Shown here: positions 50,418-60,019 of the stretch, in pieces
Layout of the letters: every line of letters starts with the position of its first letter
How positions within the stretch are numbered: position 1 is the stretch's first letter
From: Palsa-504 sp963767565
Lineage (GTDB): Bacteria > Actinomycetota > Actinomycetes > Streptosporangiales > Streptosporangiaceae
DNA: 64,000 nucleotides
Direction: 5' to 3'
Assembly (NCBI GenBank): GCA_963767565.1
Contig: CAVYEG010000001.1
Location: 124,001-188,000 of the forward strand
Notes under the pieces: model-generated
What the model was told of the DNA's origin: nothing
The model's input: only the letters and a program-made list of their open reading frames with translations
The model's database searches: none
Translations under genes and position numbers: made by a program

Positions 50418-51723
50418 CAGGGCCGAATCTACCCGCTTCCCTGCTCGCCGTGCTGGCGCCGCCGGTGTTTCACCGCGCCGGGATATGGCACGTTCTGCGG
50501 CCTGGTCGCGGGCCTGGCCGGGCAGGTGCGGCGCCGCACCGTGGCTGGCATGCTGCTCGGGGCCGGCCTGGCGCGGTGTGGCCACACGACCGCGCGCACT
50601 ACCTCTTCTCCCGGGCCCGCTAGGAGATTGACCAGCTGGGCCTGGCGGCCGCCGCACTGGTGGCCCTGGCACTGGCGGAACCGGGCGCGGACCTGGTGGC
50701 AGCGGTCGATGACCCGGTGTTCCGGAGGTGGGGACACAAGGTCTGGGCTGCGGGCTGGCAGCATGACCGAAGCAGCCCGCCGACGAACAAGATCAGCTAC
50801 GGCAACTGCTTCGTCACCGCCGGGATCATCGTGAAGCTGCCGTTCTGCACCCGCGACGTGTGCCTGCCGGTACCCGCCCGGCTGCACCTGCCCGGCAAGG
50901 GCGCCGGCCCCTCCAAAGTGGAAACCGCCGCCACGCTGGTCAAACTGCTCGCCGCAGCGTTCCCTGACCGGATGGTGCACGTCGTCGCTGACGCGGCCTA
51001 CCACGGTAAAGCGCTGTGGGACCTGCCAAAGAACGTGACGTGGACGTGCCGGCTGGCCCGCAACGCGGTGCTGCATGAGCTGGCGCCGCCGCGCACCGGC
51101 AAGCGGGCCGGCCCCGCCTCAAGGGCGCCCGGCCCGGCAAGGCCCACGAGATCGCCGAACCCGCCACCTGGCAGATCGTGACCGTCACCCGCCTACCGCG
51201 GCCACAAGATCAAGCCCGTCGCCGCTATCACCTGCCTGCGGTACGGGTCCTGGCGCACCCGCACCGTCCAGCTGATCCTCGCCCGCGACGCCGGCACCAC
51301 CCGCGGCTGTGACTTCGCGCTCGTCACCACCGACCTGAAAGCCTCAGCGGCCACGCTCGTGCAGCGGTACGCCGCCCGCTGGGGAGACGAACAGGCCTAC
51401 GGCGACGCCCGCAACGTCCTGGGCACCGGCGAAGCCGCAACCGGGTGAAGAAAGCAGTCGAGCGGACCGTGCCGTCCGGCATGCTGGTCCACACCCTGAT
51501 CATCGTCTGGTACACCCGCTACGGCCACGACCCCGCCGACATCGCCGGGCGGCGTGCCGCTCAGCCCTGGTACACCACCAAGGAAGAGCCAACGTTCGAG
51601 GACATGCTGATCAAGCTCCGCCGCGTCATGATCGCCGCCCGGTTTTCCGCCAAGAGCCCCGCCACGCCCACCAGCCAGGAAATAGCCGCCGTCCTCACAG
51701 CATGGGAAACCGCCGCCGCATAA
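50411..51723 (+). pseudogene. IS701/IS4-like DDE transposase, multiply broken
   Basis: The N-terminus MLPGPNLPASLLAVLAP shifts frame into FCGLVAGLAGQVRRRTVAGMLLGAGLAR, then another shift and an in-frame TAG (usual Trp) before EIDQLGLAAAALVALAL. The DDE core follows: VVAAVDDPVFRRWGHKVWAAGW and VHVVADAAYHGKALWDLP, a further shift, LVTTDLKASAATLVQRYAARW, and the C-terminus ending in AVLTAWETAAA. At least three frameshifts and one stop; inactive. Confidence 0.8.
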
Positions 51724-52184
51724 GTACGAAACTGAGTAATTATGTAAAGCTGCTCGCAACCTCATACCGGTTGTCCTGTCGCACTTGAACGCTCTGGTCT
51801 CAGCTGAGTTGAGCCGATCCGTTGATCGATTTCGCGCGATCTGCTCAGTGCCGGTCTGTGGTCTCATCAGAACTGCGCCGACCGGCGCTTCATGTCCGTC
51901 ATGGGTGGGGGCGGTTGGCTACGTAAGTGAGATCGGGCAGCGCTTGTTGTTGGGTGGTGGCAGCAGTGGGCGGTCTGGCCGGTGTCGAATGTCGGTGAAT
52001 TTTGGCAGGGGCTGTGGCCGACGCGGCGGCCTCGATCGATCGTGCCGCTACTTGAGCCCGGGATGTTGGCGCTCTGCGAAGATATGTAGGTGCCTGCTTG
52101 CTTTGAATGCTCCGCCTGGCTAGGGGACGATCACCAGGTTTCGACCCATGCTCCCGGGTGTGCGCCGGGCTATATGGTGACCGC
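51724..52184. other. Intergenic, no gene recognised
   Basis: Nothing supported apart from the probable right flank of the IS and the promoter region of the PAP2 gene. The first 60 bases are AT-rich for this genome. Confidence 0.4.
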
Positions 52185-53051
52185 ATGATTGCGCCGCTGA
52201 ATCGCAGGCGTCTACGGGCACGGCCAGAAGCCGGGGTCGGCAGGGCGTGGGCGTCGGCCGCCGGTGGATGGTCGAACCTGATCGCGCGGGTCCGGGCACG
52301 AGTGCTTGTCCGGGATGTCGGCGGCCGACCCGGCGCGCTCGCCGAGGTGATCGGTCTGCTGCTCTGGATATTGCTCTTCGCACGTCTCCAGTCCGTCGCG
52401 GGCAAAGACATCACGTCCGCCACCGCCAATGCATTGGCCCTCCAGTCCATGGAACGCGCCGTGCACATCGACATCGAGCGGAGCGCAAACCATTGGCTGG
52501 CTGGGCATCTGGTTCTCAGCCATCTGGCGGTGTACCTCTACCGGCTGTACTACGCGGTGATCGCCGGCGTACTGGTGTGGGCGTTCGTCCGGCACGCCGA
52601 TCTCTACCGCAAGGTCCGCCGAGTGCTGGTCGCGATGATGGCCCTGATCCTGCCGGTCTACTGGGCCGTGCCGGTGTCGCCGCCACGCTTCGCACTGTCG
52701 GGCGTCATCGACATCGTTGCCAGGTACGACATCCTGGGTCACGCCTCACGGGACACCGGGAACGGTCAGAACCACTATTCGGCCATGCCCAGCCTGCATG
52801 TGGGTTTGTCGCTGTGGTGCGCGTACGCCGTGTGGTCCGTGCTTCGGGTCGAGCATCCACGCCTGGCGCTGTTGTCGTGGATGTTCCCGCTGCTCATGGC
52901 AGCAGACGTGCTCGCCACCGGAAACCACTACGTTCTCGACGTCGCGGGCAGCATTGTGCTATTGGCCGTCTCCATCCCAGCCGCGTCGATGTGGGGCCAC
53001 CTCGCCGAACGCCGGCACCAAGCCAGACCCCGGCGATCGGTCCACACCTAG
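52185..53051 (+). CDS. PAP2-family membrane phosphatase (Aur1/Ipt1-like)
   Basis: 288 residues from ATG 52185. Five or six membrane helices, with the PAP2 active-site parts seen as YSAMPSLHVGLSLWCAYAVWS (SxxxH) and ATGNHYVLDVAGS (GNHYxxD). The order MPSLHV...GNHYxLD is that of inositol-phosphorylceramide-synthase-like PAP2 proteins, which transfer head groups on lipids. The ATG beyond 52107 was chosen as it matches the protein start. It looks intact, though it lies in the mosaic insertion. Confidence 0.83.
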   Translation: MIAPLNRRRLRARPEAGVGRAWASAAGGWSNLIARVRARVLVRDVGGRPGALAEVIGLLLWILLFARLQSVAGKDITSATANALALQSMERAVHIDIERSANHWLAGHLVLSHLAVYLYRLYYAVIAGVLVWAFVRHADLYRKVRRVLVAMMALILPVYWAVPVSPPRFALSGVIDIVARYDILGHASRDTGNGQNHYSAMPSLHVGLSLWCAYAVWSVLRVEHPRLALLSWMFPLLMAADVLATGNHYVLDVAGSIVLLAVSIPAASMWGHLAERRHQARPRRSVHT

Positions 53052-53055
53052 CTAA

Positions 53056-53411
53056 ATGTTCTCGTCAAGTCTGTTTGGCATCGCCCGCCTGGACGCCGAG
53101 GCCAAGCAGATCACCCACGCCATCCAGGATGGCCGCCTACAACGCCGAAACCAGCCTGGCCCGAGCCCTGGACGGCCACTACGCCCGCGCCAGCGACGAG
53201 GCCTACGCTCTCATCCGCGAGGCCCTCACGGTCTCCGGCGACATCTGCCCCGGTAACGGCCAGGTGCTCATCCGGCTCGACCCGCTCACCGCGCCCCGGC
53301 GGACCCAGGCCCTAGCCGCGCTCTGCGACCAGCTCAACCACGCCGGGCCTGCTACCCGGGCACCGATCTCGTCCTGCGCTACGAGGTCAAATCCCGCCCA
53401 AGCCCTGCATA
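53056..53411 (+). pseudogene. Transposase C-terminal remnant
   Basis: SSLFGIARLDAEAKQITHAI then, after a frameshift, MAAYNAETSLARALDGHYAR and LTVSGDICPGNGQVLIRLDP; a further shift leads to CYPGTDLVLRYEVKSRP and a stop at 53411. This is the well-known C-terminal block of an actinomycete putative transposase. Inactive. Confidence 0.75.
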
Positions 53412-53436
53412 AAAGATCTCCCTATGTCAGGAGTCC

Positions 53437-55381
53437 GTGTGTCCAGAAAGGAGAGTGGTGGTGACGTAGAAGGTCGCCAGCACAAACCGTGCTGTGCCAG
53501 TGATGGAGGTATGGCCCTCCGGGCTCGCCGTGCAGGCGGGGAGCCCAAACCACCGGAAGCTGCGCCGGTTAAGAGCCGGGGTGGTGAGCGTTCCGGGGAA
53601 AGGCCCGGCGAGACCGGGTCAGGTGAGCGACGAGAAGACGAGCATGTGCGAACCACTGCTGACGCATCGAAAGACATTCAAATGGCATCAAAACTGAGGA
53701 TCGGGACTCGTCCTTGGGACAAAGGCGCGCCTGCGGGCGGGCCCTCAGCCGGGGAGCTGCCTGCTCGTGGCCCTGGCGGTGCCCGGTGTAAAGGTGGCGT
53801 GAGCTCGTCGCAGGCGCTGGCGCGGAACTGGAGAACCTGTCGTCTCGATACCGACGGCCAGCCGGTGATGCCGGCTGCCTGGCCGCGAGAGGGAGGACCC
53901 CAAGCGGCAGACACCGTGAGGGGCAGAGTACCGCGAGGCACAGGGGCGGAACGGCCCGTAGTAGCTGGGAAGGCCCTGTAATGGGGCCGGAGCCAAGGGG
54001 CCGTGCAGGCCAGGTCGACTTGAGGCCAACCCCGCTGTCGGGGGAGGAGCCGATGGGCAGACCGGAACCGAAGGTGAAGTCGTTTGATATTTCGAAGCGC
54101 CTTGTGTTCGAGGCGTGGGAGAAGGTCCGTGACAATGCCGGAGCGCCGGGTGTGGACGCGGTCAGCGTCAGCCAGTTCCAGGAACGGGAGAGGGACAGCC
54201 TCTACAAACTGTGGAACCGGATGAGCGCGGGCAGCTACATGCCCGGCCCGGTGCGGGCGGTGGAGATACCAAAGGATCATGGGGCAGGGGTCCGGGTTCT
54301 GGGAGTGCCCAGCGTGGCCGACCGGATTGCCCAGACCGCAGCCGCCAGGCTGCTGGAGGAAAAGCTTGAGCCGATCTTCCACCCCGGCAGTTACGGGTAC
54401 CGTCCGGGGCGGTCCGCCCAGGACGCGCTGGCCGTGACCCGCAAGCGCTGCTGGAAGCAGGACTGGGTACTGGATCTTGATATCCGGGCCTTCTTCGACA
54501 GCGTTCCCCATGAGCTTCTATTGAAGGCGGTAGCTCACCACACCGGCTTGCGCTGGGTCCTGCTCTACATCGGGCGGTGGCTTAAAGCCCCCATGCAGAT
54601 GCCGGACGGGACGCTCGTGGCCAGGGAGAAAGGCACCCCGCAGGGATCACCGATTTCCCCGTTGTTGGCTAATCTTTTCATGCATTACGCGTTCGATACG
54701 TGGATGGACCGGGAATTCCCCGGCTGCCCGTTCGAACGGTACGCCGATGATGTTGTCGTCCACTGCGACACCGAGGCGCAGGCCCGAAGTCTCCGGGCCG
54801 CGATCGCCAGACGGCTCGGGACCCTCGGTCTCGAACTGCACCCCGACAAGACGAAGATCGTGTACTGCAAAGACACGAAGCGCCGCAGAGACTCGGAGCA
54901 TGTCAGCTTCGATTTCCTCGGCTACACCTTCCGGGGACGCACGGTCCTTGGCAGGCGGAGCCTGTTCATTGGCTTCAACCCTGCCATGAGCGCCAAGGCG
55001 ACCAAGGCGGTCAGCCAGAAGATCAGGGCCTGGCACCTCAGCCGTCGCAGTGACACGGACCTGTCCGACCTCGCCAGGGAGATCAATCCCCAGGTCAGAG
55101 GCTGGATCGGCTACTACGGAGCCTTCTACCGCTCCAGGCTGTATCTCATCGCACTGCGCATCGACCAGCACCTGGTCAGATGGGCCATGCAGAAGTACAA
55201 GCGGCTGCGCGGCAGGCCCGAGCGGGCCTGGGCATGGCTGGAAGCTGTCCGTCAGCGCCAGCCCGCTCTCTTCGCTCACTGGCATCTCATCGCGCGTCCC
55301 CCAGGTCGGCCTGTGGGAGCCCGGTGAGGGGAGACCCTCACGCCGGGTGTGCGCCGTGAGGCGCTTCGTCGTATCCCCTAC
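53437..55381 (+). mobile_element. Group II intron 1
   Basis: The 5' end GTGTGTCCAG follows the exon sequence GAGTCC. Intron EBS1 GGACTC (53704-53709) pairs with IBS1 GAGTCC (53431-53436), and EBS2 GACAT (53673-53677) pairs with IBS2 ATGTC (53424-53428). Domain V is at 55317-55350 (GAGCCCGGTGAGGG-GAGA-CCCTCACGCCGGG). The 3' end, CCCCTAC at 55381, is approximate. It encodes a reverse transcriptase. Confidence 0.85.
54053..55327 (+). CDS. Group II intron reverse transcriptase/maturase (no endonuclease domain)
   Basis: 424 residues from ATG 54053. RT blocks: GTPQGSPISPLLANLFMHYAFD, FERYADDVVVHCDTEAQ with the catalytic YADD, and ELHPDKTKIVYCKD. The thumb/maturase region has FDFLGYTFRGRTV and VRGWIGYYGAFYRSRL. 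It ends shortly after WHLIARPPG with no HNH endonuclease domain, so it probably uses other nicks for mobility. It is inside group II intron 1. Confidence 0.93.
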   Translation: MGRPEPKVKSFDISKRLVFEAWEKVRDNAGAPGVDAVSVSQFQERERDSLYKLWNRMSAGSYMPGPVRAVEIPKDHGAGVRVLGVPSVADRIAQTAAARLLEEKLEPIFHPGSYGYRPGRSAQDALAVTRKRCWKQDWVLDLDIRAFFDSVPHELLLKAVAHHTGLRWVLLYIGRWLKAPMQMPDGTLVAREKGTPQGSPISPLLANLFMHYAFDTWMDREFPGCPFERYADDVVVHCDTEAQARSLRAAIARRLGTLGLELHPDKTKIVYCKDTKRRRDSEHVSFDFLGYTFRGRTVLGRRSLFIGFNPAMSAKATKAVSQKIRAWHLSRRSDTDLSDLAREINPQVRGWIGYYGAFYRSRLYLIALRIDQHLVRWAMQKYKRLRGRPERAWAWLEAVRQRQPALFAHWHLIARPPGRPVGAR

Positions 55382-57756
55382 TCAGCAGGGAGGAACTCGG
55401 AGGAGATGTTCCTGGGTCGCCTGGCTTACCTGGCGGGGAAACCTGGCGGGGACAAGAGCATGCCAGGGACGCGGCGGCCGTCTGGAGGCGTCCAGGGCGG
55501 GGTGCCGCTAGACCCGCACGGTATGGCCAAGGCTGGATTGCCTGAAGCCCAATCTCCAGCGGTGAATGTGCGCACCCACCGGAACGACGCCTGGAACCGG
55601 TGCCGCGTCATGTCCCGGCATGAACCCGTGGGCCGGGGCACCCTCCGTGGCGCGGAGCGTCGCCCAGCGAGGGCGGTTGAGGAGATGAGTGGGCGGCCTA
55701 ACCCGTGCTCGATACGTACGACGAGGACGTACCGCGGGATCGCCTACGGGGCGCGAGCCCTATGGCGACGGAGTGCCCGTAGTAGTCAGAGGCCGGGAAA
55801 GCCGGTCACACGGCGAAGGGGCACAGGTGGTCAGTGATGCCCAGCGACGGGAGGCATGCGTAATGCAGGACGCCGCAACGGTGCTGGATGTCATCGGCAA
55901 GCGAGGAGCACGAGGGCTGCCGGTGGAGCGTCTTTACCGGCAGCTGTTCAACCCGCAGTTGTTCCTGATGGCCTACGGCAAGCTGTACTCCAACAGGGGT
56001 GCGATGACGCCGGGGGTCACCGGGGAGACCGTGGACGGCATGTCGCTGGCGAAGATCGGGGCGATCATCGGCGCGCTGCGCGCCGAGCGCTACCGGTGGC
56101 AGCCGGTGAAGCGGGTCTACATCCCGAAGAAGAACGGGAAGAAGCGTCCGCTGGGCCTGCCGACGTGGTCGGACAAGCTAGTCGCGGAGGTGGTGCGCCT
56201 GCTGCTTGAGGCGTACTACGAGCCTCAGTTCTCCGACCGCTCCCACGGGTTCCGCCCTGGCCGGGGCTGCCACACCGCGCTCAGCGAAGTGGTGGACATC
56301 TGGAAGGGGACGCACTGGTTCATCGAGGGCGACATCTCCGACTGCTTTGGGTCGCTTGACCATGAGGTCATGCTCGCGATCCTGGCGGAGAAGATCCACG
56401 ATGGCCGGTTCCTGCAACTGGTCAGCCGGATGCTCAAGGCGGGCTACCTGGAGGACTGGACATGGCACGCCACGCTCAGCGGCTCACCGCAAGGCGGCAT
56501 CGCCTCGCCTGTCCTCAGCAACATCTACCTTGACCGGCTCGACCAGTGGATCGAGCAACGGCTGCTGCCCGAGTACAACCTCGGCCGCCGCCGTCGGCCC
56601 AACCCGGACTACAAGACCGTGGAGTACGCGATCGCGCGGGCGAAAAGGCACGGGGACCGGGCGGAACTGCACAGGCTCAGCCTGCGCCGTCGCCAGCTTC
56701 CCAGCCAGGATCCCGCCGATCCGGACTACCGGCGGTTGCGATATGTCCGCTATGCCGACGACTGGCTGCTGGGGTTCGCAGGCCCCAGGCGCGAAGCAGA
56801 GGAAATCAAGGAGAAGATAGCGGCGTTCCTGCGCGATCAGCTGCGCCTGGAGCTGTCGCAGTCCAAGACCCTGATCACGCACGCCGCCAGCCAGGCGGCG
56901 CGCTTCCTCGGCTACGAGATCAAGGCCCAGCACTCCGACACCAAGATCACCCGCAACCGGCGGGCGGTCAACGGGGCGATCGGCCTGTTCGTGCCACGGG
57001 ACCGCATCAGGCAGTGGTGCGTGCTCTACATGGACAAGGGAAAGCCAGCACAGCGGGGCGCGCTGCTCCACGACGACGACTTCACGATCATCGCGAAGTA
57101 CCAGTCCGAGTACGCGGGCCGCGTCCAGTACTACCTGCTGGCCCAGGACGTCTTCCGCCTGGGCCGCCTGCACTGGGTCATGGAGACCTCGCTGCTCAAG
57201 ACCCTAGCGGGCAAGCACCGGTCGACGGTCGGGAAGATGGCCGGGAAGTACAAGACGGTCATCGACACCCCCGCCGGGCCGCGCAAGTGCCTGCAACTGG
57301 TCATCGAGCGCGACAGGAACAGGAAGCCACTGGTCGCCCGCTTCGGCGGGATACCCCTCCGGCGAGTGCGCACAGCCGACCTCACCGACCAGCGGCCCGT
57401 CATGGCCAGCGCCAAGCGGAACGAGCTGATCCACCGGCTCCTCGCCGGGCGCTGCGAACTCTGCGAGGGCACGGACGGCCTGGAGGTCCACCACGTCCGC
57501 AAGCTCGCAGACCTGAACAAGCCAGGACGGCGGGAGAAACCTCCCTGGATGGAACTCATGGCCAAGCGACGGCGCAAGACCCTTGTCATCTGCCGCCGCT
57601 GCCACGAGGACATCCACGCAGGCCGGGCAACCACGCCCTACCCGAAATGATCACTGGAGAGCAGGGTGCGAGGAAACCCGCAAGCCCTGTTCGGGAAGAG
57701 ACCGACGGAAAAGGACCCGGCCAAGGGCACCTCGCCGGCGGTCGACTTCACTCTAC
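55382..57756 (+). mobile_element. Group II intron 2 (5' end uncertain)
   Basis: Domain V is at 57659-57693 (GAGCAGGGTGCG-GGAAA-CCCGCAAGCCCTGTTC) and a domain VI-like hairpin ends CTCTAC at 57756. The 5' end lies somewhere in 55382-55600; a GTGCG start occurs at 55565 but the remaining length is short for domains I-IV. It follows intron 1 directly and may be truncated or nested. Confidence 0.7.
55863..57650 (+). CDS. Group II intron reverse transcriptase/maturase with HNH endonuclease
   Basis: 595 residues from ATG 55863. RT blocks: KKNGKKRPLGLPTWSDKLV, HGFRPGRGCHTALSEV, FIEGDISDCFGSLDHEV, SGSPQGGIASPVLSNIYLD and VRYADDWLLGFAG with YADD. The maturase domain follows, then an HNH domain: RCELCEGTDGLEVHHVRKL and LVICRRCHEDIHAG. 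This is the large (CL-type) intron protein with homing endonuclease activity. It looks intact. Confidence 0.93.
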   Translation: MQDAATVLDVIGKRGARGLPVERLYRQLFNPQLFLMAYGKLYSNRGAMTPGVTGETVDGMSLAKIGAIIGALRAERYRWQPVKRVYIPKKNGKKRPLGLPTWSDKLVAEVVRLLLEAYYEPQFSDRSHGFRPGRGCHTALSEVVDIWKGTHWFIEGDISDCFGSLDHEVMLAILAEKIHDGRFLQLVSRMLKAGYLEDWTWHATLSGSPQGGIASPVLSNIYLDRLDQWIEQRLLPEYNLGRRRRPNPDYKTVEYAIARAKRHGDRAELHRLSLRRRQLPSQDPADPDYRRLRYVRYADDWLLGFAGPRREAEEIKEKIAAFLRDQLRLELSQSKTLITHAASQAARFLGYEIKAQHSDTKITRNRRAVNGAIGLFVPRDRIRQWCVLYMDKGKPAQRGALLHDDDFTIIAKYQSEYAGRVQYYLLAQDVFRLGRLHWVMETSLLKTLAGKHRSTVGKMAGKYKTVIDTPAGPRKCLQLVIERDRNRKPLVARFGGIPLRRVRTADLTDQRPVMASAKRNELIHRLLAGRCELCEGTDGLEVHHVRKLADLNKPGRREKPPWMELMAKRRRKTLVICRRCHEDIHAGRATTPYPK

Positions 57757-57760
57757 GAGA

Positions 57761-57785
57761 GCCGGGGGGTGCGATTCCCCCCGGC
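57761..57785. repeat. 9-bp-stem hairpin resembling a tRNA T arm
   Basis: GCCGGGGGG and CCCCCCGGC flank TGCGATT, immediately after the intron 2 end and four bases before the 12-bp repeat. No matching tRNA 5' half is nearby. Confidence 0.6.
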
Positions 57786-57789
57786 CACT

Positions 57790-57957
57790 TACCTGGGCCT
57801 CGTCCCGGAAAGCGGCAATCGTCCGCTCCTTCTCCGCGCGCGGCAGGCTGCCGTGGTAGACCGCAGCGCCCGGCACCTGATCGGTCAGCAGCTCCAGGGT
57901 CTGCCGGAACGCGGTGAACACCAGGACCTTCTGCCCCGCCTGGGTCAGCAGGGCTCG
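57790..57957 (-). pseudogene. SNF2-type helicase, internal fragment
   Basis: LLTQAGQKVLVFTAFRQTLE then VPGAAVYHGSLPRAEKERTI and AAFRDEAQV are the motif IV region of an SNF2 helicase C-lobe, preceding by a few residues the part at 48943-49392. The upstream two-thirds of the gene is gone: at 57957 the sequence joins a methyltransferase stump. The right copy of the 12-bp repeat is its last 12 bases. Confidence 0.8.
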
Positions 57958-58354
57958 GCCAGGTCCGCCAGCCCCGGATCGGCCAGAATACGCTCGGGGT
58001 GGCGCATGTCGCCGGGTACCGCGATCACCCCGGCGCTCTTGGCCAGCAGGCTCCGGCATGCGAGATCACCGCCGGGTCGTTGTCCGCGTAGGCTACCCGC
58101 GACTCCGGGTCGACGCGCCGGGCGATCTGGTGCGCGTTCAGGGCCGTCGGCAGGCCGGCGCCGACGTCGATGACCTGCCGGACGCCGCGGCCCGCCACAT
58201 AGCTGACGGCACGCCCGAGAAACTGCCTGTTCTCCCGGGCCATCTGCGCGGAGACCGGGTGGACGGCCAGCATCTTCTCCGCCAGTTCGCGGTCGGCGGC
58301 GAAGTTCTCCTTCCCGCCTAGCCAGTACTCCCAGACCTGTGACCTTGGACGGTA
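57957..58354 (-). pseudogene. S-adenosyl methyltransferase (DUF574 type) remnant
   Basis: SQVWEYWLGGKENFAADREL then ENRQFLGRAVSYVAGRGVRQ, VIDVGAGLPTALNAHQIARR, ADNDPAVISH and, after a frameshift, LLAKSAGVIAVPGDMRHPER. This is the start of a DUF574 (SCO-type) methyltransferase. It is cut at both ends and fused to the helicase fragment. Confidence 0.78.
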
Positions 58355-58435
58355 AGTGACAGGAGATCGTTGCCGCTACTTGGCACGGCTCGCGCTCTGG
58401 CGCAGCGCCAGGGATCGGGGCACCAGGATGCCAGC

Positions 58436-58466
58436 GGGGCCGGGAGGCTGATCGCCTCCCGGCCCC
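58436..58466 (-). terminator. 13-bp-stem hairpin after the permease gene
   Basis: GGGGCCGGGAGGC and GCCTCCCGGCCCC flank TGATC, 20 bases past the stop of the minus-strand APC permease. Confidence 0.8.
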
Positions 58467-58486
58467 GGCGCGATAGGTGGTCAGGC

Positions 58487-59971
58487 CTAGCTCGCGGTTG
58501 GCTGCAGGTCGTGGCTGGCGACGGCGAGGTCTTCGGCGTCGACGTCGGTGGTGGCCAGGCGCGCGTACACCTCGGGGCGGCGGCGGCGCATCCGGGCGGC
58601 GTATCCGGCGCCGAGGGCGAACACGGCAGGGACCGAGCCGATCAGGGTCCAGTTGACGGCGGGGCTGGCCGCGGTGAGCAGGCCGACCTTCCAAATGATC
58701 AGCAGGGCGGCGCCGGTGAGCAAGATGCCGGCGGCCAGCGGGGCCGCCACCGTGCGGGCGGCGGATTCGGTGTGCTGGTTGCGGCGGAAGTACCGCCAGA
58801 CCGCGAACGCGGTCAGCGCCTGCAGCGCCACGATGCCGATGACACCGGGGGTGTTGACCCACAGCAGCAGCTGCAGGTAGGGGTCGGCGTGGGCGATGGC
58901 GAAGCCGGCCACCACGGCGGCGGCCAGGGCGGTCTGGGCGTAGCCGGCGATGTAGGGGCTCTTGTGGATGGGGTGGATGTGGCCGAGCCGGCGGGGCAGC
59001 GCGCCTTCGGAGGCCAGCGCGTAGGTGTACCGGGTGATCGCGTTGTGGAAGGCGAGCAGCGCGGCGAACAGGCTGGTCACGATGAGCACGCGCATCGCGT
59101 CGGTGGCCCAGCTGCCGACGTAGGTGGTCATGGCGGTGAAGAACATGCCGGCCGGGTTCTTGGCGGCCACGGCGGCGGCGCCGGTGTTGCCGAAGGCCTG
59201 GATGATGACCCAGCTGATGAAGGCGTAGAACAGGCCGAGGAACCCGACGGCGATGTAGGTGGCGCGGGGGACGGTGCGGTCGGGGGTGCGGGCCTCTTCG
59301 CGGTAGATGGCGGTGGCCTCGAAGCCGATGAACGCGCCGAACGCCAGGGCCAGGACGCTGGCCATCCCGCCGGTGGCGATGTGGGCGGGGGCGAAGGAGG
59401 CCAGGCTCAGGCCGTGTGCGCCGCCCTTGGCCAGGATGGCGGCGGCGAGCAGGGCCAGGATGCCGGTTTCGGCGATGAGCAGGGCGCCGAGGATCTTGGC
59501 GCCGCCGTGGATGCTGCGGTAGCCGAAGTACCAGACCGCGGTGATGCCGATCCCGGCCCAGGCCCACCAGGGCAGATTAACGCCGGTGAGGTCGCTGGCG
59601 GTGGCGGCGGCGAAGTAGCCGAACGCGCCGTACAGGCCGATCTGGATGGCGTTGTAGGAGAAGACGGCCAGTGCGGCGGCGCCGAGCCCGGCGGGCTTGC
59701 CGAGCCCGCGGGCGATGTAGGAGTAGAAGGCGCCGGCGTTGCGGATGTACTTGCTCATCGCGGTGAAGGCGACCGCGAAGACGGTCAGGATCAGGCCGGC
59801 GATCAGGTAGCCGGCCGGGGCGCCGATGCCGCCGATCATGATGGCCAGCGGGGCGATGCCGGCCATGACGGTCAGCGGCGCGGCGGCGGCGACGACGAAG
59901 AACACGATCGAGCCGGTGCCGAGCGCGCCGTGTTCGAGGCGCTCGGGGGCGGGGGCGGTGGGCTGGGACAC
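58487..59971 (-). CDS. APC-family amino-acid/amine permease
   Basis: 494 residues with about 12 membrane helices. It starts GALGTGSIVFFVVAAAAPLTVMAG, keeps the APC GFE-type motif GAFIGFEATAIYREEARTPDRTVPRA and a long TM region YNAIQIGLYGAFGYF. Probably imports an amine or amino acid for the amidohydrolase encoded 48 bases upstream in the same operon. Controlled by the TetR protein, if the operator repeats are real. Confidence 0.87.
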   Translation of the reverse strand: MSQPTAPAPERLEHGALGTGSIVFFVVAAAAPLTVMAGIAPLAIMIGGIGAPAGYLIAGLILTVFAVAFTAMSKYIRNAGAFYSYIARGLGKPAGLGAAALAVFSYNAIQIGLYGAFGYFAAATASDLTGVNLPWWAWAGIGITAVWYFGYRSIHGGAKILGALLIAETGILALLAAAILAKGGAHGLSLASFAPAHIATGGMASVLALAFGAFIGFEATAIYREEARTPDRTVPRATYIAVGFLGLFYAFISWVIIQAFGNTGAAAVAAKNPAGMFFTAMTTYVGSWATDAMRVLIVTSLFAALLAFHNAITRYTYALASEGALPRRLGHIHPIHKSPYIAGYAQTALAAAVVAGFAIAHADPYLQLLLWVNTPGVIGIVALQALTAFAVWRYFRRNQHTESAARTVAAPLAAGILLTGAALLIIWKVGLLTAASPAVNWTLIGSVPAVFALGAGYAARMRRRRPEVYARLATTDVDAEDLAVASHDLQPTAS

Positions 59972-60019
59972 GGGGATTTGCTCCTAATACGGGATGGTAA
60001 CCGGGGTTGGGCGGGAGGG

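Larger units (their letters stand above)
49393..57789. mobile_element. 8.4-kb composite insertion splitting the helicase gene
   Basis: Bounded by the 12-bp duplication. Contents: a cupin stump, a flavin-fold oxidase, a broken IS701/IS4-like transposase, a PAP2 phosphatase, a second transposase stump and two group II introns. No terminal inverted repeats are visible at the two ends, so this is a mosaic built by several events, not one simple transposon. IS4-family elements duplicate 9-12 bp, which would fit the repeat. Confidence 0.6.

Noticed and set aside
57721..57789. A complete tRNA gene around the T-arm-like hairpin
   Set aside because: No 5' acceptor strand, D arm or anticodon arm can be placed within 100 bases upstream; the T loop also lacks the usual TTC.
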